The notes beneath the pieces are model-generated. The model was given only the letters and a program-made list of their open reading frames with translations. It made no database searches and was not told the origin of the DNA. A stretch of DNA of 64,000 nt from positions 1,194,501 to 1,258,500 of the forward strand of contig NZ_CP116304.1 in assembly GCF_028010285.1 (NCBI RefSeq), read 5' to 3'. Position numbers and translations under genes: made by a program. Shown piece after piece: positions 35,509-46,648 of the stretch. Position 1 is the first letter of the stretch; each line of letters opens with the position of its first letter. This stretch comes from Pseudomonas sp. Q1-7. GTDB taxonomy: Bacteria; Pseudomonadota; Gammaproteobacteria; Pseudomonadales; Pseudomonadaceae.

Positions 35509-37239
35509 TCAGAGGGTTCCGGAGCCGGTCAGGCGTTGCAGGGTGTCTCGAAGGATGGCGCTGTCGGGCTGCTTCTGCAGGGCTTCGGCCCAGACCTTGC
35601 GGGCTTCGACCTGTTTGCCCTGGGCCCACAGGACTTCGCCGAGGTGGGCGGCCACTTCATGGTCGGGGAATTCTTCCAGGGCCTGGCGCAGCAGCCGCTC
35701 GGCTTCCGGCAGGTTGCCCATGCGGTAGTTCACCCAGCCGAGGCTGTCGAGGATGGCGGGGTCGCTCGGGTTGAGCTTGTGGGCCTGCTCGACCAGTTGT
35801 TTGGCCTCGTCGTAGCGCGTGGTGCGGTCGGCCAGGGTGTAGCCGAGGGCGTTCAGCGCCATGGCGTTTTCCGGCTCGCGCTCGATGATGAAGCGCAGGT
35901 CCTTTTCCAGTTGGGCCAGGTCGTTGCGTTTCTCGGCCAGCATGGCGCGGGTGTAGAGCAGGTTGAGGTCGTCCGGGAACTGCTGCAGGCCCTGGTGGAT
36001 GACCTTCCAGGCGCGTTCCGGCTGCTGGCGCTCGGCGAGGCTTTCGGCCTCGATCAGGTAGAGCTGGATGGCGTAGTCCGGCTGGGCATCGCGGGCTTTG
36101 TTCAGGCGTGCTTCGGCTTCGTTGGCGCGGCCGTCCCCCAGGAGGATGTCCACTTGGCGCATCTGGGCCGGCAGGTAGTCGTTGCCGGGACCGACCAGGG
36201 CGTATTCGATCAGCGCACTTTCCTTGTCGCCGAGCTTTTCGTAGACCTGGCCGAGGTTGAAGTGGGCCGCATCGACATGGCTGCCGCGTTCCACCAGTTC
36301 CTCCAGGTAGACCTGGGCTTCGTCCCAGGCTTCGCCTTCCAGGCAGACCAGCGCCAGGGAGTAGCGCAGGTCGTCATCGTCGGGGAATTGCTGGACCAGG
36401 CCGGAGAACTCGGACTTGGCTTCGTCCAGGCGGTTCTGCTCCACCAGCATGCGGGCGTAGGTCAGGCGCAGACGTTTGTCGTCCGGGTGTTGCTTGATGG
36501 CCTTCTGCAGCAGCGGCAGGGCTTCGTCGCCGCGCTTGAGGCCCTGCAGCAGGCGCGCGCGCAGCAGCGTCGGGGCGATTTCCTTGTCGTTGGCCGGCAC
36601 CCCTTCCAGCAGGGCCAGAGCGTCTTCGGTGCGGCCGTCCTGTTGCAGCAGCACGGCCTTGCCGAACACCAGTTGGCTATTGTCCGGATGCTTGGCCAGC
36701 AGGCGGTCGAAGCTCTGCAGCAGGCCGGCGCGGGTGTCGGCGTCGGTTTCCGCGGCGGAAAGGGCGAGGAAGTCGAAGTGGGTGTCGCCCTGGCCCTGGA
36801 GCACCTTCTCCATATAGGCCATGGCGTCGTCGTAGCGGCCGGCGCGGGCCAGCTGGACGGCGGCGGCGCGCTGGGCGTCGAGGTTGCCGGGGGCGTTCTT
36901 CGCCCAGATCATGGCCGTGTCCAGGGCGGCCTGGTCGGCGCCCAGGTATTCGGCGATGCGGAAGGCGCGCTCGGCAACCGCCGGGTCCTGGGTCGCATTG
37001 GCCTGCTGGACGTAGTTGCCGAGGGCGATATCGAAGCGGTTGCGCTGACCGGCCAGTTCGGCGGCGAGCAGGGCGTAGAGGGTTTCGCGGCTGAACGAAC
37101 CGTAGACTTCGGGCTTGGCGGGCGCAGAGGCCTGGCTGCCTTCCTCCACCGGTGGCGCGCCGTCCGGAGTCTTCTGGGTCAAGCTCTGACAGCCGCCAAG
37201 GAACAGCAGGGCGGTCAGCAACGCGAGGGATCTATTCAT
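35509..37239 (-). CDS. TPR-repeat lipoprotein (PA4667-like)
   Basis: 576 residues. Lipobox LFLGGCQSL (Cys16) predicts anchoring in the outer membrane facing the periplasm. About fourteen tetratricopeptide repeats cover residues 60-570; typical units are AFRIAEYLGADQAALDTAMI, GDEALPLLQKAIKQHPDDKR and LGWVNYRMGNLPEAERLLRQ. First gene of the operon with lolB and ispE (3 bp gap). A scaffold or assembly role in envelope biogenesis is inferred from location and fold. Confidence 0.9.
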   Translation of the reverse strand: MNRSLALLTALLFLGGCQSLTQKTPDGAPPVEEGSQASAPAKPEVYGSFSRETLYALLAAELAGQRNRFDIALGNYVQQANATQDPAVAERAFRIAEYLGADQAALDTAMIWAKNAPGNLDAQRAAAVQLARAGRYDDAMAYMEKVLQGQGDTHFDFLALSAAETDADTRAGLLQSFDRLLAKHPDNSQLVFGKAVLLQQDGRTEDALALLEGVPANDKEIAPTLLRARLLQGLKRGDEALPLLQKAIKQHPDDKRLRLTYARMLVEQNRLDEAKSEFSGLVQQFPDDDDLRYSLALVCLEGEAWDEAQVYLEELVERGSHVDAAHFNLGQVYEKLGDKESALIEYALVGPGNDYLPAQMRQVDILLGDGRANEAEARLNKARDAQPDYAIQLYLIEAESLAERQQPERAWKVIHQGLQQFPDDLNLLYTRAMLAEKRNDLAQLEKDLRFIIEREPENAMALNALGYTLADRTTRYDEAKQLVEQAHKLNPSDPAILDSLGWVNYRMGNLPEAERLLRQALEEFPDHEVAAHLGEVLWAQGKQVEARKVWAEALQKQPDSAILRDTLQRLTGSGTL

Positions 37240-37425
37240 ATAGGAAGGAGGGGGCTAACCAGCGAGTGGCCCATCATGACACAAGCCGTCAGGCTAGCAC
37301 ATGGGGCGGGGAGCCGGCCGGGGCCGGGCCAAACCTGTTCAAGCAGACAATTATCGGCGGTGGTTGTCGTTGTTCGGGTGAAGTAGGACAATTGCGCGCC
37401 CTCCTGTTTCAGTTAGCGACCCTGC

Positions 37426-38700
37426 ATGGCCTTCATTGCTCTTGGTATCAACCATAAGACCGCCTCGGTGGATGTCCGCGAACGCGTGGCCTTCACTCCC
37501 GAGCAGTTGGTGGAGGCCTTGCAGCAGCTGTGTCGCATCACGCCCAGCCGCGAGGCGGCGATTCTCTCCACGTGTAACCGCAGCGAGCTCTACCTGGAGC
37601 AGGATCACCCCAGCGCCGACGAGGTGCTCGCCTGGCTGGCTGGCTATCACAACCTCAGCCTGGAAGAGCTGCGTGCCTGCGCCTATGTGCATCAGGATGA
37701 CGCTGCCGTCCGCCATATGATGCGGGTCGCCTCCGGGCTGGACTCCATGGTGCTCGGCGAGCCGCAGATCCTCGGCCAGATGAAGTCCGCCTATGCCGTC
37801 GCGCGTGAGGCCGGGACCGTCGGTCCGCTGCTGGGCCGCCTGTTCCAGGCCACTTTCAGCACCGCCAAGACGGTTCGCACCGACACCGCCATTGGCGAGA
37901 ACCCGGTTTCCGTGGCCTTCGCCGCCGTCAGCCTGGCCAAGCAGATATTCGCCGACCTGCACCGCAGTCAGGCGCTGCTGATCGGCGCCGGCGAAACCAT
38001 CACCCTGGTTGCCCGCCACCTGCACGAGCAGGGCGTGAAGCGTATCGTGGTCGCCAACCGTACGCTGGAGCGCGCCAGCATCCTCGCCGAGGAGTTCGGC
38101 GCCCACGCCGTGCTGCTGGCCGACATGCCCCAGGAACTGGTCAACAGCGACATCGTCATCAGCTCCACCGCCAGCCAATTGCCGATTCTCGGCAAGGGTG
38201 CGGTGGAGCGTGCGCTGAAACAGCGCCGGCACAAGCCGATCTTCATGGTGGACATCGCCGTCCCGCGCGATATCGAGCCCGAAGTGGGCGAGCTGGACGA
38301 CGTTTACCTCTACACCGTGGACGACCTGCACGAGGTGGTCGCGGAGAACCTCAAGAGCCGCCAGGGCGCGGCCCAGGCCGCCGAAGAGCTGGTGGGCGCG
38401 GGGGTCGAGGACTTCATGCAGCGCTTGCGCGAGCTGGCCGCGGTCGACGTGCTGCGTGCCTACCGCCAGCAGGCCGAGCGTCTGCGTGATGAGGAAGTGC
38501 TCAAGGCCCAGCGCCTGCTGCAGAACGGCACGTCGGCCGAGGAGGTGCTGGCACAGCTGGCCCGTGGCCTGACCAACAAGCTGCTGCACGCGCCCAGCGT
38601 GCAGCTGAAGAAACTCTCCGCCGACGGCCGTTTCGATGCGCTGGCCGTGGCCCAGGAACTCTTCGCCCTCGACGAGGGCTCGGATAAACGCTCGCAATGA
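37426..38700 (+). CDS. hemA: Glutamyl-tRNA reductase
   Basis: Reduces glutamyl-tRNA(Glu) to glutamate-1-semialdehyde, the committed step of tetrapyrrole synthesis. 424 residues. Catalytic Cys in [15 protein letters not shown] (about 50), [15 protein letters not shown], the NADPH domain [16 protein letters not shown] with VANRTLERA, and the C-terminal dimerisation helix (about 300-420). Stop overlaps prfA (ATGA). Divergent from the TPR lipoprotein gene with 186 bp between. Confidence 0.97.
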   Translation: MAFIALGINHKTASVDVRERVAFTPEQLVEALQQLCRITPSREAAILSTCNRSELYLEQDHPSADEVLAWLAGYHNLSLEELRACAYVHQDDAAVRHMMRVASGLDSMVLGEPQILGQMKSAYAVAREAGTVGPLLGRLFQATFSTAKTVRTDTAIGENPVSVAFAAVSLAKQIFADLHRSQALLIGAGETITLVARHLHEQGVKRIVVANRTLERASILAEEFGAHAVLLADMPQELVNSDIVISSTASQLPILGKGAVERALKQRRHKPIFMVDIAVPRDIEPEVGELDDVYLYTVDDLHEVVAENLKSRQGAAQAAEELVGAGVEDFMQRLRELAAVDVLRAYRQQAERLRDEEVLKAQRLLQNGTSAEEVLAQLARGLTNKLLHAPSVQLKKLSADGRFDALAVAQELFALDEGSDKRSQ

Positions 38701-39779
38701 AAGCCTCCCTGCTGAACAAGCTCGACCTCCTCCAGGACCGCTACGAGGAGCTCACCGCCCTGCTCGGCGATGCCGAAGTCATCAGTGACCAGGGCAAGTT
38801 CCGGGCGTATTCCAAGGAGTTTGCCGAGGTCGAGCCGGTGATCGTGGCGTTCCGCGAGTTCCGCAAGGTGCAGAACGACCTCGAGGGCGCCCAGGCGCTG
38901 CTCAAGGACAGTGACCCGGACCTGCGCGAAATGGCCGAGGAGGAAGTCGCCCAGGCCCGCGAACAGCTGGTGGGGCTGGAAGACCGCCTGCAGCGCATGC
39001 TGCTGCCGAAGGACCCCAACGATGGCCGCAACGTCTTCCTGGAAATCCGCGCGGGTACTGGCGGCGACGAGGCGGCGATCTTTTCCGGCGACTTGTTCCG
39101 CATGTACTCCCGCTATGCCGAGCGCCAGGGCTGGCGTGTGGAGATCCTCTCCGAGAACGAAGGCGAGCACGGCGGCTACAAGGAAGTGATCGCCCGCGTG
39201 GAGGGCGACAACGTCTACGCCAAACTCAAGTTCGAGTCCGGTGCGCACCGTGTGCAGCGGGTGCCGGAGACCGAATCCCAGGGCCGCATCCACACCTCCG
39301 CCTGCACCGTCGCCGTGCTGCCGGAGCCGGACGAGCAGGCCGCCATCGAGATCAACCCCGCCGACCTGCGCGTGGACACTTATCGCGCGTCCGGCGCTGG
39401 TGGCCAGCACGTGAACAAGACCGACTCGGCGGTGCGCATCACCCATATCCCGTCGGGCATCGTGGTCGAGTGCCAGGAAGAGCGTTCCCAGCACAAGAAC
39501 CGCGCCAAGGCCATGGCCTGGCTGGCGGCCAAGCTGAATGACCAGCAGGAAGCCGCCGCCCACAAGGAAATGTCCGACACCCGCCGCCTGCTGGTGGGCT
39601 CCGGCGACCGTTCCGAGCGCATCCGCACCTACAACTATCCGCAGGGCCGAGTCACCGACCACCGCGTCAACCTCACCCTCTACGCCCTGGACGATGTCAT
39701 GGCCGGTGGTGTGGAAGCGGTGATCGAGCCGCTGCTCGCCGAATACCAGGCCGACCAGCTGGCGGCCCTGGGAGACTGA
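38697..39779 (+). CDS. prfA: Peptide chain release factor 1
   Basis: Reads UAA and UAG stop codons and releases the peptide. 360 residues. The stop-codon recognition motif P-E-T occurs in [14 protein letters not shown] (about 184-186), and the peptidyl-transferase GGQ in [15 protein letters not shown] (about 230-232). The adjacent prmC product methylates this Gln. Coupled to hemA by ATGA. Confidence 0.98.
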   Translation: MKASLLNKLDLLQDRYEELTALLGDAEVISDQGKFRAYSKEFAEVEPVIVAFREFRKVQNDLEGAQALLKDSDPDLREMAEEEVAQAREQLVGLEDRLQRMLLPKDPNDGRNVFLEIRAGTGGDEAAIFSGDLFRMYSRYAERQGWRVEILSENEGEHGGYKEVIARVEGDNVYAKLKFESGAHRVQRVPETESQGRIHTSACTVAVLPEPDEQAAIEINPADLRVDTYRASGAGGQHVNKTDSAVRITHIPSGIVVECQEERSQHKNRAKAMAWLAAKLNDQQEAAAHKEMSDTRRLLVGSGDRSERIRTYNYPQGRVTDHRVNLTLYALDDVMAGGVEAVIEPLLAEYQADQLAALGD

Positions 39780-39780
39780 T

Positions 39781-40611
39781 GTGACCATCATCGCCAGCCT
39801 GCTGAGCCAGGCCCGACTGCCGGACTCGCCCACCCCGCGCCTGGACGCCGAATTGCTGCTGGCCGCCGCCCTTGGCAAGCCGCGCAGCTTTCTGCACACC
39901 TGGCCGGAGCGGGTGGTTTCCAGCGACGTGGCCGAGTGTTATGCCGGCTACCTGGCGCGACGCCGCGGTGGCGAGCCGGTGGCCTATATCCTCGGCCACC
40001 AGGGGTTCTGGAGCCTGGACCTGGAAGTCGCGCCGGACACCCTGATCCCGCGTCCCGACACCGAACTGCTGGTGGAAACCGCCCTGGCCCTGCAGCCGAC
40101 GGGTCCCGCCGAGGTGCTCGACCTGGGCACCGGCAGCGGCGCCATCGCCCTGGCCCTGGCCTGCGAACGCCCGGCCTGGCAGGTCGCCGGTGTCGATCGC
40201 ATTTCCGCCGCCGTGCAACTGGCCGAGCGCAACCGTGCGCGACTCAAGCTGAACAACGTGCGGTTCCTGGAGAGCCACTGGTTCTCCTCCCTGGGTGAGC
40301 GACGCTTCGCCCTGATCGTCAGCAACCCGCCCTATATCCCGGCCCGGGACCCGCACCTGGCCGAAGGCGATGTGCGCTTCGAGCCGGCCAGCGCGCTGGT
40401 GGCCGGCGTCGATGGGCTGGACGATATCCGCCAGATCATCGACCAGGCCCCCCGGCACCTGTTGCCCGGCGGTTGGCTGCTGCTGGAACACGGCTTCGAC
40501 CAGGCCCCGGCGGTGCGCGACCTGCTGGCCAGCGCCGGTTTCGAGCGGGTGGAAAGCCGTCGCGACCTGGGCGGCCATGAGCGCATCTCCCTGGGGCAAT
40601 GGCCATGCTGA
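39781..40611 (+). CDS. prmC: Release-factor glutamine N5-methyltransferase
   Basis: SAM-dependent methyltransferase modifying the GGQ glutamine of RF1/RF2. 276 residues from a GTG start 1 bp after the prfA stop. N-terminal helical domain, then VLDLGTGSGAIALALACERP (SAM loop) and the catalytic NPPY (about 182) in VSNPPYIPARD. End overlaps moeB by 13 bp. Confidence 0.96.
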   Translation: MTIIASLLSQARLPDSPTPRLDAELLLAAALGKPRSFLHTWPERVVSSDVAECYAGYLARRRGGEPVAYILGHQGFWSLDLEVAPDTLIPRPDTELLVETALALQPTGPAEVLDLGTGSGAIALALACERPAWQVAGVDRISAAVQLAERNRARLKLNNVRFLESHWFSSLGERRFALIVSNPPYIPARDPHLAEGDVRFEPASALVAGVDGLDDIRQIIDQAPRHLLPGGWLLLEHGFDQAPAVRDLLASAGFERVESRRDLGGHERISLGQWPC

Positions 40612-41360
40612 GCGACCAGGAGCTTCTCCGCTACAGCCGGCAGATCCTGCTGCCGCAAATCGATGTCGACGGGCAGCTGCGCCTGAAACAGGGGCGGGTG
40701 CTGATCGTTGGCCTGGGTGGCCTTGGTTCGCCCGTCGCCCTCTACCTGGCTGCCGCCGGCGTCGGCGAACTGCATCTGGCGGACTTCGACAATGTCGACC
40801 TGACCAACCTGCAGCGGCAGATCGTCCATGACAGCCACAGCGTCGGACAGGGCAAGGTCGATTCGGCCATGGTGCGCCTCGCTGCGCTGAACCCGGACGT
40901 GCGACTGGTGCCCATCACCCGTGCGCTGGACGAAGACAGCCTGGCCGCCGCCGTCGCCGCCGTGGACCTGGTGCTGGATTGCACCGACAACTTCGGCACC
41001 CGTGAGGCAGTCAATGCCGCCTGCGTCGCGGCCGGCAAGCCGCTTGTGTCCGGCGCAGCCATCCGCCTCGAAGGCCAGCTGTCGGTGTTCGATCCGCGTC
41101 GCGACGACAGTCCGTGCTACCACTGCCTTTACGGCCACGGCAGCGAGGCCGAACTGACCTGCAGCGAAGCGGGCGTGGTCGGCCCGCTGGTGGGGCTGGT
41201 GGGTAGCCTGCAGGCACTCGAAGCCCTGAAGCTGATCGCCGGCTTCGGCGAGCCTATGGTGGGCCGCCTGTTGCTGGTGGATGCACTGGGCAGCCGTTTC
41301 CGCGAGCTACGGGTCAAGCGCGACCCGGCTTGTGCCGTCTGCGGGACCCGCCATGGCTGA
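40599..41360 (+). CDS. moeB: Molybdopterin-synthase adenylyltransferase MoeB/ThiF-like
   Basis: E1-like enzyme adenylating the C-terminus of MoaD or a ThiS-like carrier. 253 residues (ATG 40599; a second ATG at 40605). Rossmann loop [20 protein letters not shown], the [11 protein letters not shown] motif, DCTDNFGTR, and zinc-binding CYHC ... CAVC pairs. Overlaps both prmC and murI, indicating a compact operon. Confidence 0.94.
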   Translation: MAMLSDQELLRYSRQILLPQIDVDGQLRLKQGRVLIVGLGGLGSPVALYLAAAGVGELHLADFDNVDLTNLQRQIVHDSHSVGQGKVDSAMVRLAALNPDVRLVPITRALDEDSLAAAVAAVDLVLDCTDNFGTREAVNAACVAAGKPLVSGAAIRLEGQLSVFDPRRDDSPCYHCLYGHGSEAELTCSEAGVVGPLVGLVGSLQALEALKLIAGFGEPMVGRLLLVDALGSRFRELRVKRDPACAVCGTRHG

Positions 41361-42147
41361 GGCCGCCACGATCGGGGTCTTTGACTCGGGGGTCGGCGGT
41401 CTCTCTGTCCTGCGGGAGATTCGCACTTTACTGCCGCGCGAATCGCTGCTTTACGTGGCCGACAGCGGTCATGTTCCCTACGGCGAGAAGAGCGCCGACT
41501 TCATCCGCGAACGCAGCCACCAGATTGCCGAGTTCCTGCTTGGCCAGGGCGCCAAGGCGCTGGTGCTGGCTTGCAACACCGCCACCGTGGCCGCCGTGGC
41601 CGACCTGCGCGAGCGTTATCCGCAACTGCCCATCGTTGGCATGGAGCCGGCGGTGAAGCCTGCCGCTGCCGCCACCCGCAGTGGCGTGGTCGGGGTGCTG
41701 GCGACCACCGGTACGCTGAGGAGCGCCAAGTTCGCTGCGCTGCTGGATCGCTTCGCCGCGGACGTGCGGGTGATCACCCAGCCCTGCCCGGGCCTGGTGG
41801 AGCGCATCGAAGCCGGCGACCTGATGGGGGCGCTGACGCGCGAACTGTTGATGGGCTATGTCGAGCCGCTGCTGGCGGAAGGCTGCGACACGCTGATTCT
41901 CGGCTGCACCCATTACCCCTTCCTGCGCCCGCTGCTGCACGAACTGGTGCCGGACTCGGTCAGCCTGATCGATACCGGTGCGGCAGTCGCCCGCCAGGTC
42001 CAGCGCCTGTTGGATGCACATGATCTGCTCGCCGAAGGCGAAGCGGTGGCTTGCCGCTTCTGGTCCAGTGGTGATGCGGCGGCGATGCAGCGAATCCTGC
42101 CTACGCTCTGGGGCGAATTTGGCCGAGTGGAAAAGTTGCCGGATTGA
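41353..42147 (+). CDS. murI: Glutamate racemase
   Basis: Makes D-glutamate for peptidoglycan by two-cysteine acid-base catalysis. 264 residues from ATG 41353. Motifs are [17 protein letters not shown], the catalytic Cys in [11 protein letters not shown] (about 75) and the second Cys in [13 protein letters not shown] (about 184). Last gene of the hemA-prfA-prmC-moeB-murI run. Confidence 0.97.
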   Translation: MAEAATIGVFDSGVGGLSVLREIRTLLPRESLLYVADSGHVPYGEKSADFIRERSHQIAEFLLGQGAKALVLACNTATVAAVADLRERYPQLPIVGMEPAVKPAAAATRSGVVGVLATTGTLRSAKFAALLDRFAADVRVITQPCPGLVERIEAGDLMGALTRELLMGYVEPLLAEGCDTLILGCTHYPFLRPLLHELVPDSVSLIDTGAAVARQVQRLLDAHDLLAEGEAVACRFWSSGDAAAMQRILPTLWGEFGRVEKLPD

Positions 42148-42249
42148 GCGAAGTTTCCGGTAGATTTCTTTCTCTGATTAGAAAGCTATCTATAATCGCT
42201 GCCAGGTATTAACAGAATCTGTCAGCACATCAGAATAAGGACTGTTTTC

Positions 42250-42765
42250 ATGAAGAGACTTTTCTTCTGGGCCGCGGCTGCAGCCATTTCCCTTGGTCCG
42301 GTCGTTTCCGCCCAGGCCGCCGATGTTTCCCTGGATATCGGCCAGACCGGCGACTCCACCATGACCTACCGTCTGGGCACCCAATTCGACTTCTCCAGCA
42401 ACTGGTTCCAGAGCGACGTCGGTCGCCTGACCGGCTTCTGGGACGCCGCCTACACCTACTGGGAGGGCGACGAAACCTCCAGCAACCACAGCCTGTCGTT
42501 CTCTCCGGTATTCGTCTACGAATTCGCCGGTGACACCGTGAAGCCCTACATCGAGGCAGGTATCGGCGTGGCGGTATTCGAGAACACCGATCTGGAAGAC
42601 AACGACCTGGGCTCCTCCTTCCAGTTCGAGGACCGCATCGGCCTGGGCCTGCGCTTCGCCAACCAGGAAGTTGGCGTACGCGCCTTCCACTACTCCAACG
42701 CCGGCATCAAGCAGCCGAACGATGGTGTCGAGTCCTACACCCTGCACTATCGCCTGTCCTTCTGA
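42250..42765 (+). CDS. pagL: Lipid A 3-O-deacylase PagL-type outer-membrane protein
   Basis: Eight-stranded outer-membrane barrel that removes the 3-O-acyl chain of lipid A. 171 residues with a signal peptide ending at AQA. The catalytic His-Ser pair is in RAFHYSNAGIKQPND near the C-terminus, with the Glu/Asp further along, and the chain ends in the outer-membrane C-terminal Phe (LHYRLSF). Own promoter likely (TATAAT at 42191). A terminator follows. Confidence 0.92.
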   Translation: MKRLFFWAAAAAISLGPVVSAQAADVSLDIGQTGDSTMTYRLGTQFDFSSNWFQSDVGRLTGFWDAAYTYWEGDETSSNHSLSFSPVFVYEFAGDTVKPYIEAGIGVAVFENTDLEDNDLGSSFQFEDRIGLGLRFANQEVGVRAFHYSNAGIKQPNDGVESYTLHYRLSF

Positions 42766-42781
42766 GGCGTAAAGGCAGACG

Positions 42782-42808
42782 AAAACCGGGCCAGGCGCCC
42801 GGTTTTTT
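42782..42808. terminator. Terminator between pagL and phr
   Basis: AAAACCGGG-CCAGGCG-CCCGGTTTTTT, with A and T runs suitable for both converging genes. Confidence 0.85.
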
Positions 42809-42835
42809 ATTGCCCGGCCATCAGGCCGGGTCGGT

Positions 42836-44266
42836 TCAGACCACCCGCTTCGACAGATTCCCGAACGCCGCCAGGGCGCGTTCCCGGCTGGCGGCGAGGT
42901 CCACCAGCGGCGGCGGGTAGCCCGCCACGCCGAACAGGCCGCCGAGACCGGCCGGGTTGTGGATAGCGCGACTGTCGAGGTGCGCCAGTTCCGGCAGCCA
43001 GTGGCGTAGAAAACGGCCGTCCGGGTCGAACTTCTGCGACTGGTTGATGGGGTTGAAGATGCGGAAGTACGGAGCCGCGTCAGTGCCGGTGGACGCGCTC
43101 CATTGCCAGCCGCCGTTGTTCGCTGCGAGGTCGCCGTCGATCAGGTGGCGCATGAACCAGCGTTCGCCTTCGCGCCAATCGATCAGCAGGTTCTTGGTGA
43201 GGAACATCGCCACCACCATGCGCAGGCGGTTGTGCATCCAGCCGGTGGCGAGCAGTTGGCGCATCGCCGCATCGATGATGGGGATGCCGGTGCGGCCCTG
43301 TTGCCAGGCTTCGAGCTCGCGCGGCGCACGGCGCCAGGCCAGGGCTTCGGTTTCCTGGCGGAATGCACGGTGTTGGGACACGCGTGGGAAGCCGGCGAGG
43401 ATGTGTTTGTAGAACTCGCGCCAGAGCAGTTCGTTGATCCAGCTGACGGCGCCAGGGTCGCCGCTGTCGAACTCGCCCTGGTTGTTGCGCAAGGCCGCAT
43501 GCAGGCACTGGCGGGGCGAGAGTACCCCGGCTGCAAGGTAGGGCGAGAGCTGGCTGGTGCCGGCTTGCGCGGGAAAGTCGCGACGCTGCTCGTAGCACCA
43601 GAGCGCTTCAACGCTGAAGGCATCCAGGCGTTCGCGGGCGGCGGCCTCGCCGGCGGGCCAGCGTTCGCGCAGGCTGTCCGGTGGGGTGGAGAACCCGTCC
43701 ACCGAGGTGGGCAGTAGGTCGCTCGCAACTTCCAGTCTGGCCTGGGGCCTGGGTGGTGGTAGGCAGTTCGGCAGGGCTGTGTGCAGGCGCTGGTAGCAGA
43801 CCTTGCGGAACTGGCTGTAGACCTGGAAATAGCCGCCGGACTGGGTGAGCACGCTGCCCGGGCGGAAGAGCAGCTGATCGAGGTGGCTGCGCAGGGCGAT
43901 GCCGTCTGCGGCCAGCAGGTCGGTCACCCGGCGGTCGCGCAGGGTTTCGTTGAGACCGTATTCCTCGTTCACCTGCACGGCGCCGATACCGAATGAATGG
44001 CAGAGTTCGCGTAGCACCTTCGGGGCTTCGGCCCAGGTCTCGGCGTGGCGGATCAACAGTGGAACGTTGAGGTGCTGCAGGGCCCTGGCCAGTTCGGCCA
44101 GGTTGCGCAACCAGAAGTCCACCTTGGCTGGCGCATCGTCATGGGCTTGCCACTGGCCGGGACTGATGAGGTACAGGGCGAAGGTCGGACCGGCGGCGAG
44201 GGCGGCGTGCAGGGCGCTGTTGTCCTGCACCCGCAGGTCAGTACGGAACCAGATGAGCTGGCGCAT
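42836..44266 (-). CDS. phr: Deoxyribodipyrimidine photolyase
   Basis: Light-driven repair of cyclobutane pyrimidine dimers using FADH and an antenna pigment. 476 residues. N-terminal alpha/beta antenna domain starting WFRTDLRVQDNSALHAAL. The C-terminal FAD domain has TSQLSPYLAAGVLSPRQC, WINELLWREFYKHIL, TGIPIIDAAMRQLLATGWMH and WQWSASTGTDAAPYFRIFNP, which includes the tryptophans of the electron chain. Part of a stress group with DUF523/DUF1722, renalase and TGTACA boxes. Confidence 0.97.
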   Translation of the reverse strand: MRQLIWFRTDLRVQDNSALHAALAAGPTFALYLISPGQWQAHDDAPAKVDFWLRNLAELARALQHLNVPLLIRHAETWAEAPKVLRELCHSFGIGAVQVNEEYGLNETLRDRRVTDLLAADGIALRSHLDQLLFRPGSVLTQSGGYFQVYSQFRKVCYQRLHTALPNCLPPPRPQARLEVASDLLPTSVDGFSTPPDSLRERWPAGEAAARERLDAFSVEALWCYEQRRDFPAQAGTSQLSPYLAAGVLSPRQCLHAALRNNQGEFDSGDPGAVSWINELLWREFYKHILAGFPRVSQHRAFRQETEALAWRRAPRELEAWQQGRTGIPIIDAAMRQLLATGWMHNRLRMVVAMFLTKNLLIDWREGERWFMRHLIDGDLAANNGGWQWSASTGTDAAPYFRIFNPINQSQKFDPDGRFLRHWLPELAHLDSRAIHNPAGLGGLFGVAGYPPPLVDLAASRERALAAFGNLSKRVV

Positions 44267-44296
44267 GGGCGCTCCTGTGGGCGGTGCCGCGGTTGC

Positions 44297-45262
44297 CTAG
44301 ATGGCGTTGCGCAGGCCGAGTTCTTCCGGATGCGGCTGCAGGTAGGCCTGCTGGGCGATGTAGCGATCCGGATGGCCGTTGAAGTGGTGCTTGAGTAGGG
44401 TCATGGGCGCCACCAGCGGAACGATGCCATCGCGGTACTGCTCGATCAGCCGCTGCAACTCGGCTTTCTCGCCGCTATCGAGGTGGTTCTTGAGGTAGCC
44501 GCCAAGGTGCTGCAGGACGTTGCTGTGGGTGCCGCGCGTGGCGCACTTTCGCAGGGCGGTCATCAGGGCGGAGAAATAGCGTGGGCCGACCTCCTCCGGC
44601 GGGTACTCGCCGATGCCGCCGAGCAGGCGGCCCAACGTCCGGTACTGCACCGGGTCATGGGCCATCAACTGGTACTTGTAGCAGGCGTGAAAGGCGATGA
44701 TCCCCTGGTGGCTCAGGCCTTCGCGACACAGCGCGCGCCACCGGGCGTGGGCATAGACGCGGGTGAGGAAGTTCTCCCGCAGCACTGCGTCGTTGAGTCG
44801 GCCCTCTTCCTCCACCGGCAGGTCGGGGCGCAGGGCGCGGAAGGCGCCAGCGAACACGCCACGCCCCTGAGCGCTGGCGCCTCGACCATCGTCCATATAG
44901 ACCCTGACCCGATCCAGCCCGCAGGAAGGGGACTTCTGCATGAAGATGCAGCCATCGATATCCCCGAGTTGCGTGGCCATGAGTGCGCCGAATCCGGCCA
45001 ATGCTTCGGTGTGATCGCGCGAGGTCCGTAGCCCCACGGCGCGTGGCTCTGCGGGGTCGCCCACCAGGCGGATAGGCTCGCGGGGGTTGCCGAGGCCGAT
45101 GGCCATTTCCGGGCAGAAGGGTACGAAATCGACATGCAGCGCCAGGTCGCGGCTGCACAATCGCGATTCCTTGTGCCCACCGTTGTAGCGCACCGGGTTG
45201 CCGAGCAGGCAGGCGCTGATGCCCAGTCGGGGCCGCTGTGGCAGGTCGAAAGGCATGGACAT
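44297..45262 (-). CDS. DUF523-DUF1722 (YbgA-type) fusion protein
   Basis: 321 residues from the Met at 45262 (a second Met two codons later). Residues about 10-150 are DUF523, with cysteine motifs ISACLLGNPVRYNGGHK and MQKSPSCGLDRVRVYMD. About 170-310 is DUF1722/YbgA, with YKYQLMAHDPVQYRTLGRLL and a TLLKHHFNGHPD end. The two domains are commonly encoded next to or fused with photolyase in proteobacteria; one recent proposal I recall links DUF523/1722 to tRNA thiolation or dethiolation, uncertain. Two TGTACA boxes 18 bp apart lie just upstream of its start. Confidence 0.9.
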   Translation of the reverse strand: MSMPFDLPQRPRLGISACLLGNPVRYNGGHKESRLCSRDLALHVDFVPFCPEMAIGLGNPREPIRLVGDPAEPRAVGLRTSRDHTEALAGFGALMATQLGDIDGCIFMQKSPSCGLDRVRVYMDDGRGASAQGRGVFAGAFRALRPDLPVEEEGRLNDAVLRENFLTRVYAHARWRALCREGLSHQGIIAFHACYKYQLMAHDPVQYRTLGRLLGGIGEYPPEEVGPRYFSALMTALRKCATRGTHSNVLQHLGGYLKNHLDSGEKAELQRLIEQYRDGIVPLVAPMTLLKHHFNGHPDRYIAQQAYLQPHPEELGLRNAI

Positions 45263-45265
45263 AAG

Positions 45266-45343
45266 TTGTACATCCCTAGGTATATGTACATGTTTTGTGA
45301 AAATGGTAGACGAAAACTTGTACAATAAAAACACTTTGTACAA
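45266..45343. promoter_or_regulatory. Four TGTACA boxes in two pairs, 18 bp apart, upstream of the DUF523 gene
   Basis: TTGTACAT (45266-45273), ATGTACAT (45284-45291), TTGTACAA (45318-45325) and TTGTACAA (45336-45343). Within each pair the boxes are exactly 18 bp start to start. TGTACA half-sites resemble those bound by LitR/CarH-type MerR regulators, which control photolyase and related genes in several bacteria. No such regulator gene is in the window. Confidence 0.65.
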
Positions 45344-45466
45344 GATTCGCGCGGGGCCAGGGGCGTCAGGCCGGCCAGCGGTGGTTGCGCATGGCCTCGG
45401 GCGTCAGGGTGGGCGTGACGCCTGCGTCATGTGGGAATGAGTCAGTGAGGTGGAAAGGTGCGGCGC

Positions 45467-46453
<987 letters not shown>

Positions 46454-46497
46454 CTACCTCGTTACCTATGGCTTACAGGCTACGCTTTAGACAAGAC

Positions 46498-46523
46498 CTG
46501 TACAATTTTCAAGCCTTGTACAG
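46498..46523. promoter_or_regulatory. TGTACA pair, 18 bp apart, between renalase and the epimerase gene
   Basis: CTGTACAA (46498-46505) and TTGTACAG (46516-46523), again 18 bp start to start and symmetric to each other. About 50 bp upstream of the renalase start on the minus strand and about 125 bp upstream of the epimerase gene. Confidence 0.65.
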
Positions 46524-46648
46524 GTTGGTCGTTCCAATCGCGGTCTTCTGCATTTTCTGACGATACGGGGCCCAAAGCGGGGCACGTCGGATCGTCATAA
46601 TCCAGACTAGGGCGATATCCGCAGTTAGCGCCATGCGAGGAGGATGCC

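Noticed and set aside
35536-37386. 616-codon plus-strand frame over the TPR lipoprotein gene
   Set aside because: Antisense shadow; the minus strand has a lipobox and fourteen regular TPR units.
41011-41217. Short antisense frames within moeB/murI
   Set aside because: Shadow frames without start signals; the overlapping sense genes have conserved motifs.
44267-44296. Looked for a MerR-type gene between phr and the DUF523 gene
   Set aside because: The 30-bp gap cannot hold a gene; its absence is reported as part of the TGTACA finding instead.
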